Shown: positions 1 to 5,476, counted from the first letter of the stretch. The stretch: DNA of 6,186 nucleotides from Verrucomicrobiota bacterium (GCA_021323835.1 JAJPKI010000264.1:1-6186), one strand, 5' to 3'. Notes: generated by a model not told the origin, from the letters alone. Translations and numbers: made by a program.

Positions 1-321
1 GACCGCCAAATCCAATTCGCATTCGAGCCGAAAACTCTTTTTTCGACGCAAATGCAAAATCCGACGCGTCTTTTCACCAAAAATGTCGTGCTGGAATTGA
101 AATTCACTGGACGCTTCCCCGATTGGTTTGCGGAATTAGTGCGCTGCTTCAATTTGTGGCAATCGTCTGCCGCAAAATATGTTGACGGCATCGCGCTCTC
201 GACGGAAATGCAGGCGGACGCGGCGACATTTGTTCCCGTGCCGTCGCCGGAGCTGGAGGAAAAATTACATTCGCGCCGCGATTCGCAGAAAAAAAATCAA
301 ACCGAACCCGTTCTCGCATGA
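1..321 (+). CDS. VTC domain-containing protein, C-terminal part (5' end outside window)
   Basis: This is the last 106 codons of a protein whose start lies before base 1; the frame is open from the first base. The strand-rich segment followed by VVLELKF, then GRFPDWF, a short helix and SSAAKYVDGIA is the typical end of a bacterial VTC domain. That domain belongs to the triphosphate tunnel metalloenzyme fold, in which acidic and basic residues line a tunnel that binds polyphosphate; the Glu and Lys of ELKF and the Lys of AAKY fit such positions. Yeast Vtc4 relatives polymerise polyphosphate from ATP. Bacterial homologues are mostly annotated as polyphosphate polymerase domain proteins without biochemical proof. 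The stop overlaps the next start (ATGA at 318-321), so the two are probably translationally coupled. Family assignment is fairly firm. The exact reaction is inferred, and the N-terminal catalytic half is not in view. Confidence 0.8.
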   Translation, partial: DRQIQFAFEPKTLFSTQMQNPTRLFTKNVVLELKFTGRFPDWFAELVRCFNLWQSSAAKYVDGIALSTEMQADAATFVPVPSPELEEKLHSRRDSQKKNQTEPVLA

Positions 322-1004
322 CCGACTGGCTGCTCCATGGCGATTACGCTGCCGCGCCGCTGAATCTGCCGCTGCTGATTCTGGGATTGCTGCTCGCATA
401 TTTGTGCGGACAAGCCGTCGCGTGGGTTTATATGGCCACGCATTCAGGACTTTCCTATTCGAAATCATTTACGAACTCGCTTGTTGTTATGCCGATTCTC
501 GTTTCGCTCGTGATGCAAGTGCTGAATAACAATTTGGTCACGGCGTTCGGGTTGATGGCTGTGTTCGCCATCGTTCGTTTCCGAAATATTTTGCGCGACA
601 CGCTCGACACGGCTTATGTGCTGTCCGTGATTGTGCTGGGCATGGCGTGCGGCACGGGAAAATTTTCCACGGCGGTCATCGGCTGTCTCACCGTCATCGG
701 CGTGCTGCTCGCACTTTGGTATATTTCATTTGGCAGCCGCCATCGTTTTGATGTCATTTTGAATTTGCATTGGGCGAAATCGGCGGAAGAAATCGCGCAA
801 TTGCAGCGCCTGCTTGAACGTCACAGCTTGAAATTGTATTGCACCAGCCAACGCGCCAGCACGATGAGCGAAGGAACGGATTTGTCATATCGCGTGCTGC
901 TGCGCGACCCGAATCGTGCCGCCGATTTGCTGAATGAATTGCGCGAACTCGAAGGTGTCTCGCGTTTGACGAGCATGAAAGCTGAAAACGAATCCGAAGT
1001 TTAA
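318..1004 (+). CDS. DUF4956 family membrane protein with cytosolic C-terminal domain
   Basis: This 228-residue protein has four to five predicted membrane segments (about 17-39, 52-70, 73-86, 98-114, 117-138). The signature RFRNILRDTLDTAYV (87-101), followed by GMACGTG (108-114), matches the DUF4956 family. The remaining 85 or so residues (143-228) are soluble, and by eye they alternate strand-helix-strand-strand-helix-strand like an ACT/ferredoxin-like domain. DUF4956 genes are commonly found next to VTC-domain genes, so the likely role is a membrane partner of the polyphosphate-polymerase-like protein, perhaps an anchor, channel or regulator. Its biochemical function is not established. The ATG at 318 lies inside the upstream stop (ATGA), without a Shine-Dalgarno sequence, which points to re-initiation by ribosomes finishing the VTC gene. 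Confidence 0.85.
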   Translation: MTDWLLHGDYAAAPLNLPLLILGLLLAYLCGQAVAWVYMATHSGLSYSKSFTNSLVVMPILVSLVMQVLNNNLVTAFGLMAVFAIVRFRNILRDTLDTAYVLSVIVLGMACGTGKFSTAVIGCLTVIGVLLALWYISFGSRHRFDVILNLHWAKSAEEIAQLQRLLERHSLKLYCTSQRASTMSEGTDLSYRVLLRDPNRAADLLNELRELEGVSRLTSMKAENESEV

Positions 1005-1007
1005 TTT

Positions 1008-2099
1008 GTGAACGACGACAAGCCATTGCCGCCAATTCCGACGCCCGCGTCACTGCGCTGGCGCGAATTTCGCGTGCGCGCGTTGCCAATTTTATTTTTC
1101 ATCGCGGCAATCGGCAGTGTTTGCTTCATCTGGCAGCGCAATTTGACGGCGCCGATGCTGGTGGGCGCGGTGGAAGTGCGCAGCGCGCAAGTGGCCGTTC
1201 CTTACGCGGGAAAAATTTTACAATTGGGCGTGGACAATTTTCAGACGGTGACGCAAGGACAAGCGGTTGCCGTTTTAATTCCAACTGACCCGCGCCTTTC
1301 GTTTTCCGTTTTGCAGGCGGAATTAGGCGTGTTGCAAATCAAACTTGGATTGCCGCAAACGCAGCAGCGCATTCAGACGGCCTACGAACAATTGCGCGAA
1401 AATTGGATGCGTCAGCGCGTGGATTTGGCCACGGCGCGAGTCAATTTGGAATTGGCCAGGGACCAATTGCAGCGCGATGACGAATTGCTGAAACAAAAAT
1501 TGATTTCGGAAAGCGATTTTGAGATTGCGCAAAAAGCCGCGCAGGCTTTGGACGTGGAAGTTTCCGAGCGTTCCAATTTAGTCGAAACGACATCCGTTGC
1601 GCTGAAAGATTTGGAATTTGGCGACATGGATATGCCGACAAATGAAATGATGCAGCCGTTGGTGGCCGAATTGCAAACGGAAGAAAACAAAGTCGCGCAA
1701 GCGGCGGCGGATGCCGAACCGTTCACTCTTTTCGCGCCGATGAGTGGCGAAGCGACCGTGCTTCATCAGCCGGGTGAAAATTTGACGGAAGGCACGCCGG
1801 TTTTAGTTGTCACGGCGACACAGCCGGAAAAAATTATCAGTTACTTGCGTCAGCCGATTCCATTTGAACCAAAAGTCGGGATGCAGGTGGAAGTGCGGAC
1901 GCGTTCGTTGCAAAGCCAAACCGCACTGGCGCAAATCACGAACATTGGTTCGCATTTTGAAAATATCACGAACGCGCTGGCGATGACCAAAATCAACACG
2001 CCTTACGACTTGGGTTTGCCGATTGAAATCGCCGTTCCCGCCGGATTGAAAATTCGGCCCGGCGAATTGGTTGATTTGACTATTCGTTCGGCAGATTAA
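1008..2099 (+). CDS. HlyD/membrane-fusion family periplasmic adaptor protein
   Basis: This 363-residue protein has the classic adaptor layout. There is a short cytosolic N-terminus, one membrane anchor (about 25-42, ALPILFFIAAIGSVCFIW), a first half-lipoyl motif (about 62-91, VPYAGKILQLGV...TQGQAVAVLIP), a long alpha-helical coiled-coil hairpin (about 98-200), a second half-lipoyl motif (about 240-269, LFAPMSGEATVLHQPGENL...GTPVLVV), and a C-terminal beta-barrel region ending near GLKIRPGELVDLTI. Such proteins bridge an inner-membrane transporter and an outer-membrane channel in type I or tripartite export, or act in membrane-complex assembly. It starts with GTG three bases after the DUF4956 stop; the next in-frame Met (residue 50) would remove the membrane anchor. 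No ABC/RND pump or TolC-like channel is visible in the window. Co-transcription with the VTC and DUF4956 genes is very likely, so the cargo may be linked to them. That link is inference. Confidence 0.85.
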   Translation: MNDDKPLPPIPTPASLRWREFRVRALPILFFIAAIGSVCFIWQRNLTAPMLVGAVEVRSAQVAVPYAGKILQLGVDNFQTVTQGQAVAVLIPTDPRLSFSVLQAELGVLQIKLGLPQTQQRIQTAYEQLRENWMRQRVDLATARVNLELARDQLQRDDELLKQKLISESDFEIAQKAAQALDVEVSERSNLVETTSVALKDLEFGDMDMPTNEMMQPLVAELQTEENKVAQAAADAEPFTLFAPMSGEATVLHQPGENLTEGTPVLVVTATQPEKIISYLRQPIPFEPKVGMQVEVRTRSLQSQTALAQITNIGSHFENITNALAMTKINTPYDLGLPIEIAVPAGLKIRPGELVDLTIRSAD

Positions 2100-2107
2100 T
2101 TTCGTGA

Positions 2108-2166
2108 GGAGCGCGGACAATTTGCATCGGACAAATCCAAAACCGATGCGGCACCATCCGCGCTCC
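2108..2166. repeat. Nested GC-rich inverted repeat after the adaptor gene
   Basis: GGAGCGCGGA (2108-2117) is an exact reverse complement of TCCGCGCTCC (2157-2166). Nested inside is a second exact pair, GCATCGG (2124-2130) and CCGATGC (2143-2149), with a 12-base loop. The transcript of either strand would fold into a two-tier hairpin of 10 and 7 bp separated by an internal loop. It starts nine bases after the stop of the adaptor gene and lies between converging genes, so it could protect or end mRNA. No U-run follows on the plus strand, so it is not a classic intrinsic terminator. It may belong to a dispersed palindromic repeat family; copy number in the genome would decide. Confidence 0.7.
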
Positions 2167-2189
2167 AATTGTTCCCCACCGTAAATTTA

Positions 2190-2250
2190 GTGATGAGTGA
2201 CAAGTGACGAGTGGCGCGCAAAAACACGCTCATCACTTTTCACTCATCAC
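2190..2250. repeat. Inverted pair of 7-base tandem repeats (GTGATGA-type) forming a long hairpin
   Basis: The left arm reads as consecutive 7-mers on the plus strand: GTGATGA, GTGACAA, GTGACGA, GTGGCGC (2190-2217). The right arm reads as 7-mers on the minus strand from 2250 down: GTGATGA, GTGAAAA, GTGATGA (2250-2230). The 24-base arms 2190-2213 and 2227-2250 pair at 21 Watson-Crick positions plus one G-T, with a 13-base loop rich in A and GC. A perfect 10-base pair (GTGATGAGTG / CACTCATCAC) closes the outside. Heptanucleotide tandem repeats of this style are known as dispersed intergenic elements in several bacterial groups. It sits between the 3' ends of two converging genes and could work as a bidirectional transcript end or mRNA stabiliser. 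Confidence 0.75.
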
Positions 2251-2269
2251 ATGTCGCTTTGTTTGGTTT

Positions 2270-2605
2270 TCATGCGACAACAACGATTTCACGGCTCTTT
2301 TTGAAAATGCGCGCTTGTCGTTCAGCTTGCCGAATGGCGGCGGCGATTTTTTCCTCGAACAATGCCGGGAAAACGAGCAGCGGAAAAATCGTTGCCCACG
2401 CAATCGCGGCGGCTTCGTTGGCCGCGCGTCGCAATGGCGCGTTCAATTCCGTTTTTGCTTCGCGCAATTGTTCGGCGAGCAATTTATTTTTAAGCTGTTC
2501 AAATTCATTTTCGCGTGCGGCGAGAAATGGATTTGGCCGGACTTCAAAACGCGTTTCCGGCGCAAATGCCGTCGGCACGTTGAATTTGTTTCTATTTTTG
2601 TTCAT
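2270..2605 (-). CDS. Hypothetical protein, 111 residues, helical with one hydrophobic segment
   Basis: I do not recognise this protein. The start at 2605 is chosen because AAAGGA lies five bases upstream of that ATG on the minus strand; an in-frame ATG at 2623 would add six residues but has no such site. The N-terminus is basic and Asn-rich (MNKNRNKFNVPTAF), followed by a predicted charged helix with many Lys, Glu and Arg residues (about 30-62), a hydrophobic stretch (about 65-83, AAAIAWATIFPLLVFPALF) and a second charged helix (about 84-106). It could be a small single-pass membrane protein or a helical hairpin protein. It lies just behind a terminator and downstream of a 40-codon small gene on the same strand. 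The good ribosome binding site makes it more likely real than the plus-strand reading frames that cover the same bases. Confidence 0.6.
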   Translation of the reverse strand: MNKNRNKFNVPTAFAPETRFEVRPNPFLAARENEFEQLKNKLLAEQLREAKTELNAPLRRAANEAAAIAWATIFPLLVFPALFEEKIAAAIRQAERQARIFKKSREIVVVA

Positions 2606-2610
2606 TTGTT

Positions 2611-2616
2611 TCCTTT
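2611..2616 (-). promoter_or_regulatory. Ribosome binding site for the 111-residue gene
   Basis: On the minus strand AAAGGA precedes the ATG at 2605 with a five-base spacer (AACAA). It decides the start in favour of 2605 over 2623, and it is the only clear Shine-Dalgarno sequence in the window. Confidence 0.65.
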
Positions 2617-2634
2617 CGTTCATCGGTTAAAAGC

Positions 2635-2670
2635 AAAAAACCCGCGACTGCTTTGGCAATCGCGGGTTTT
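2635..2670 (-). terminator. Rho-independent terminator behind the 40-codon gene
   Basis: AAAACCCGCGA (2637-2647) is an exact reverse complement of TCGCGGGTTTT (2660-2670). The interior can add three further pairs (TGC 2649-2651 with GCA 2656-2658), leaving a four-base loop. Read on the minus strand, the GC-rich stem runs straight into six Ts (complement of 2635-2640), the classic intrinsic terminator form. It lies 16 bases after the stop of the 40-codon gene, so it ends that transcript. On the plus strand only four Ts follow, so it would be weaker in that direction. Confidence 0.85.
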
Positions 2671-2686
2671 AGAAATTATTTATGCT

Positions 2687-2809
2687 TTAGAATTTCGTTC
2701 CCACGTTGCCCAAATAACGGGAGTCGCGCTGGCAAATGGCCATCCAGCCATTGACCGGCGCGTGCTTCATCAGTTTGGTGAACGTGGTTTTCATTTCGTC
2801 AACGCGCAT
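2687..2809 (-). CDS. Small protein of unknown function, 40 residues
   Basis: This short gene starts with ATG at 2809 and ends with TAA at 2687-2689. The peptide begins MRVDEMKTTFTKLMKHAPV and ends ICQRDSRYLGNVGTKF; it is basic, with a Trp in the middle (NGWMA) and a single Cys. Several signs argue that it is real. G or C occupies the third position in 29 of the 39 sense codons after the start, the frame is followed 16 bases later by a strong terminator, and a TTGACA-like box lies just upstream. The start is uncertain: an in-frame ATG at 2821 would add four residues (MLFL) directly after an in-frame TAA, and one at 2794 would give 35 residues. None has a Shine-Dalgarno sequence. I do not recognise the family. 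It could be a free small protein or a leader peptide for the 111-residue gene downstream. Confidence 0.6.
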   Translation of the reverse strand: MRVDEMKTTFTKLMKHAPVNGWMAICQRDSRYLGNVGTKF

Positions 2810-2811
2810 AA

Positions 2812-2860
2812 GAAATAGCATTTAGCGGCGTTTGTCAAATTCATTTTCTCGTTGTCGGAT
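2812..2860. promoter_or_regulatory. Possible divergent promoters sharing one -35 region
   Basis: The short palindrome TTTGTCAAA (2831-2839) reads TTGTCA on the plus strand (2832-2837) and TTGACA on the minus strand (2838-2833), both good -35 boxes. On the minus strand TATTTC (2817-2812) follows with a 15-base spacer, toward the 40-codon gene. On the plus strand only a poor TCGGAT (2855-2860) follows at 17 bases, toward the kinase. The layout fits one control region between divergent genes, but the -10 boxes are weak and this is a guess from consensus matching. Confidence 0.3.
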
Positions 2861-2890
2861 TTACGCACGGTGTTAAATTGAATTGAAATC

Positions 2891-3898
2891 ATGAGTGACA
2901 AACCTTTGCGAATGGTCACCTGCGCGTGGTGTGAAACGAAAGTTTTCATCCCCGGCGACCTGCCGCCGCTCGGCACGGTTCCCTGCACCAAATGCGGTTC
3001 GCCCATCATGATGCCGATGCGGCTGCGGCAGTTTGAATTGCGCAGCGTCATCGCGTCCGGCGGCATGGGCACGGTGTATCGCGCGTGGGACACGACGCTC
3101 GAACGGCTCGTGGCGGTAAAGTTGATGAAAAAAGAATTGCTCGAAGATTCCGCGGCGCTGGAAAGTTTTTATCGCGAAGCGCGCGCGTGCGCGAGATTGA
3201 ATCACACGAACATCGTCCACATTTACACGTTCGACGAATGGGAAGGGCAGCAATATCTCGTGATGGAGTTGGCTGACCGCGGCAGTTTGGACGCGCGCAT
3301 CGAAAAGCTGCATATCATTCCTGAATTGGACGTGCTCGACATTGGAATTAAAATTGCCTCTGCGCTCGACATGGCGCTCAAATACGATTTGCTGCATCGC
3401 GATATCAAGCCGGGAAATATTTTGTTCAACGCCGACCACGAACCGAAGCTGGTTGACTTCGGCCTCGCGCGCAAAGTGGACGCCGAGCAGGAATCCAGCG
3501 ACATGATTTGGGGAACTCCGTTTTATGTCGCGCCGGAAAAAATCAAGCGCGAGCCGGAAACATTTTTGTCCGACATGTATTCGCTCGGCGCGGCGCTGTA
3601 TCATGCGATGACCGGCCACGTGCCGTTCGACGCGCCAACGCCGGAAGAAGTTATCATTGCGCAGGTCAACACGCCGTTGACGCCGCCGAATTTAGTCGTG
3701 CCGGAAATTACGCAGCCAACAAGCGATGCGATGGTGCGCGCGCTGGCAAAAAGTCCGGCGGACAGATTTTTGAGTTACGATGAATTTATCATGGCGCTCG
3801 AAGCCGCGCGCAGTTTGCTGTTGCGCCAACAATCCATGAGTCCGAACCCGCCAAAGCCCAAGCCTAAAGGGTTGACGAGTTGGTGGAAGCGCTCTTGA
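2891..3898 (+). CDS. Hanks-type Ser/Thr protein kinase with N-terminal zinc ribbon
   Basis: This 335-residue protein phosphorylates Ser or Thr of unknown partner proteins in the cytosol. Residues 11-35 hold a zinc ribbon (C11, C14, C32, C35). The kinase domain (about 48-315) has all key motifs: glycine loop ASGGMGTVY (55-63), ATP-binding Lys in AVK (K77), helix-C Glu (E96), catalytic loop HRDIKPGN (169-176, D171), metal-binding DFG (189-191), APE (214-216) and SDMYSLG (227-233). The HRD Arg is present, so activation-loop phosphorylation is possible (SSDMIWGT, 202-209). The tail is Pro/Lys-rich (SPNPPKPKPK) and ends SWWKRS. Unlike many bacterial kinases of this class there is no transmembrane segment or extracellular sensor domain, so input probably comes through the zinc ribbon or a partner. 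The ATG at 2891 has no Shine-Dalgarno sequence, but later Met codons would cut off the zinc ribbon. Confidence 0.93.
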   Translation: MSDKPLRMVTCAWCETKVFIPGDLPPLGTVPCTKCGSPIMMPMRLRQFELRSVIASGGMGTVYRAWDTTLERLVAVKLMKKELLEDSAALESFYREARACARLNHTNIVHIYTFDEWEGQQYLVMELADRGSLDARIEKLHIIPELDVLDIGIKIASALDMALKYDLLHRDIKPGNILFNADHEPKLVDFGLARKVDAEQESSDMIWGTPFYVAPEKIKREPETFLSDMYSLGAALYHAMTGHVPFDAPTPEEVIIAQVNTPLTPPNLVVPEITQPTSDAMVRALAKSPADRFLSYDEFIMALEAARSLLLRQQSMSPNPPKPKPKGLTSWWKRS

Positions 3899-3900
3899 GA

Positions 3901-4413
3901 TTACCACGAGCCTTCGGTCAATTTCTCCACGATATTTCGCGCGAGATTTTCCGCGAGCACGGGCATTGCCTGCCGTTCTTCCTCGAATAATTCCGTTCCC
4001 GTTTGCGTGAGCGTGTAGCCGCTGACATTTTTATCGAGCAATAATTTCCCGTTCACGCGGTCGCGCGCGGTGACGTGCGCGACAACTTCGATGCGATAAT
4101 TTTTCGCCGTCGTCACATCGCTGTTCAAAAAACTAACCGGCTGGCGCGAATAGCCGGTGATTATTCCGCTGACGACAATGTCGCCCGTATCGTGCGTCGC
4201 CAAATGGTAGGTGCCGTCGGTTTGAATTCGTTCGCGCAATGCTTGAGTCAGGGCATCGCCGAGTCGCGGCTGAAGCGTTTGATTGTTGAAAGGAATAATT
4301 TCGACGGATTGCGCGCCCGCGCGAACATTTGGATTGACCGGCCCGACGTGATAACCGGCGCAACCGGCACAGAAAATTGCGAGTGCGCAAATAAAGAAAT
4401 TCAGTCCGCGCAT
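3901..4413 (-). CDS. lptE: LptE-family lipopolysaccharide assembly lipoprotein
   Basis: This 170-residue protein has a short signal peptide and a lipobox CAGC with the acylated Cys at 18, followed by AGYHVGP, typical for an outer-membrane lipoprotein. The body matches the LptE pattern: VEIIPFNNQTLQPRL (about 37-51), a helix LGDALTQALRERIQ, a strand IVVSGIITGYSRQPVSF (about 79-95), NYRIEVVAHVTARDR...GKLLLDKN, and a C-terminal helix with MPVLAENLARNIVEKLTEGSW. In the known pathway LptE plugs the LptD barrel and helps place lipopolysaccharide in the outer leaflet. The start is one base after the BamD-like gene's stop (TAAAATG), so the two are probably coupled; no Shine-Dalgarno site is visible. 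The stop is two bases from the end of the convergent kinase gene. Family call is good; partner LptD is not in the window. Confidence 0.82.
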   Translation of the reverse strand: MRGLNFFICALAIFCAGCAGYHVGPVNPNVRAGAQSVEIIPFNNQTLQPRLGDALTQALRERIQTDGTYHLATHDTGDIVVSGIITGYSRQPVSFLNSDVTTAKNYRIEVVAHVTARDRVNGKLLLDKNVSGYTLTQTGTELFEEERQAMPVLAENLARNIVEKLTEGSW

Positions 4414-4414
4414 T

Positions 4415-5398
4415 TTAGTTCAGCGCCGTTTGCATGCGCGGCTTGAGCAATTCGATTTTTTTGCGCGCCAAGTCGGCGTAAGAAGAGTTCGGGTCGAGCT
4501 GCAAGACTTCGTTGTAATACACGACCGCGCCGGCCCATTTTTTGTAACGCTCGTAAAATTGCGCGATTTTGAAATTGCCGACGACTTGTTCGGATTTCAA
4601 TTTGGCAATCGCCGTTTGCGCGTCCGGCACGCGTTTGTCGTCCGGAAATAGCGTCATGAAATCCGTGTAAGCGGCAATCGCTTTTCCAGCAGTGCCCTGG
4701 TCGTATTCGGCGGTGGTCGATTGTTTTTGATATGCGATGCCTTCGCGATATAAAGCGTCGGCGGCGATTTCTGGACGATTGTAATAACGGTCGGCGGCGG
4801 TTGCGTAAGCTTTCACTGCTCCGTCGTAATCTTTTTGTTTCTCCCGCGCGGCGCCGATTTGCATTTGCGCGTGCGGCGCGACATCGCTGTAAGGGCCGTT
4901 GGTGACGATGATGCTGTATAATTTCGCGGTTTCATCCATCGAGCGGTAAAGCGGAATGGTTCCCCAAATGCGGAAAAATTCGCCGTTGAGAAATCTTCCG
5001 GCGATGGCGTATTGCTGCCCCAGCACGTCTTCAAAGCTGTCGCTGCCTGGATATTTTTGGATGATGCCTTGGTATGCGTTAAACGCCGCTTCGTCTTTGC
5101 CTTTGACTTCAAGGCAGCGGCCGATGAGATATTGCGCTTGCGGCGCGTAATCCGAAAGCGGCCAAACACGGGTCACGCGATGCGCTGCGTGAAGCGCGAC
5201 GTTGTATTCTTTATTGGTGAACGCTTGTTCGGCGACTTCCAATTGTTCTTTGGCGCGCGGCCGTTGCCAATCTGCTTTTCCGCCGAAGGGCTCGTAATAC
5301 CAGCCCTCGCCCGGCGTATAAAAAAGCGGAGCAGGGGAACGAAACGGCAACAACGCCGCGAAGGCAACGAGAAAAAGAAAAACGAACCGGCGATTCAT
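4415..5398 (-). CDS. bamD: BamD-like outer-membrane assembly protein with TPR repeats
   Basis: This 327-residue protein has a Sec-type signal peptide (about 1-23, MNRRFVFLFLVAFAALLPF) and a series of tetratricopeptide-like helix pairs. These include about 47-80 (AEQAFTNKEYNVALHAAHRV...WP), 84-117 (PQAQYLIGRCLEVKGKDEAAFNAYQGIIQKYP), 153-186, 188-222, 236-266 and 274-318 (YKKWAGAVVYYNEVLQLDPNSSYADLA). The alternation of 'x-A-x-Y-x-x-hydrophobic-x-x-x-x-P' with spacer helices is that of the BamD/YfiO family. In the known pathway BamD binds BamA in the periplasm and helps fold beta-barrel proteins. It is longer than E. coli BamD (about 245 residues) and has no lipobox: the only Cys is at 95, so it is not lipid-anchored in the usual way. 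The next gene is LptE-like, which fits outer-membrane biogenesis. A general TPR periplasmic protein is the alternative. Confidence 0.75.
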   Translation of the reverse strand: MNRRFVFLFLVAFAALLPFRSPAPLFYTPGEGWYYEPFGGKADWQRPRAKEQLEVAEQAFTNKEYNVALHAAHRVTRVWPLSDYAPQAQYLIGRCLEVKGKDEAAFNAYQGIIQKYPGSDSFEDVLGQQYAIAGRFLNGEFFRIWGTIPLYRSMDETAKLYSIIVTNGPYSDVAPHAQMQIGAAREKQKDYDGAVKAYATAADRYYNRPEIAADALYREGIAYQKQSTTAEYDQGTAGKAIAAYTDFMTLFPDDKRVPDAQTAIAKLKSEQVVGNFKIAQFYERYKKWAGAVVYYNEVLQLDPNSSYADLARKKIELLKPRMQTALN

Positions 5399-5419
5399 GG
5401 GCGAACGGTAGCCATTGCG

Positions 5420-5447
5420 GTTGCAAGTTGAAAGTTAAAAGTGAAGT
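5420..5447 (+). repeat. Third 7-base tandem repeat (GTTGAAA-type) upstream of the BamD-like gene
   Basis: Consecutive 7-mers read GTTGCAA, GTTGAAA, GTTAAAA, GTGAAGT. The periodicity and the GT(T/G)...A pattern resemble the 7-mers at 2190-2250. TTGAAA (5428-5433) can also pair with TTTCAA (5447-5452). It fills part of the 78-base gap between the zinc-ribbon gene and the BamD-like gene, on their 5'/3' untranslated side. It looks degenerate and may be a remnant of a dispersed heptad repeat. Confidence 0.5.
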
Positions 5448-5476
5448 TTCAAACAGGCGCGACAACTGGCAGCCAA

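Noticed and set aside
2252..2279. TGTCGC / GCGACA inverted pair at the 3' end of the 111-residue gene
   Set aside because: It has only six base pairs around a 16-base loop and no U-run, so chance is a sufficient explanation.
2204..2818. Long plus-strand open frame of 204 codons over the intergenic and minus-strand genes
   Set aside because: It runs through the heptad hairpin and the terminator and lies opposite two better minus-strand frames. Its composition (many Phe, Arg, Cys) is typical of a shadow frame and it has no ribosome binding site.
2873..3619. Minus-strand open frame of 248 codons opposite the kinase
   Set aside because: The kinase on the plus strand has every catalytic motif. 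The antisense frame is Arg/His-rich with no recognisable domain, as expected for a shadow.
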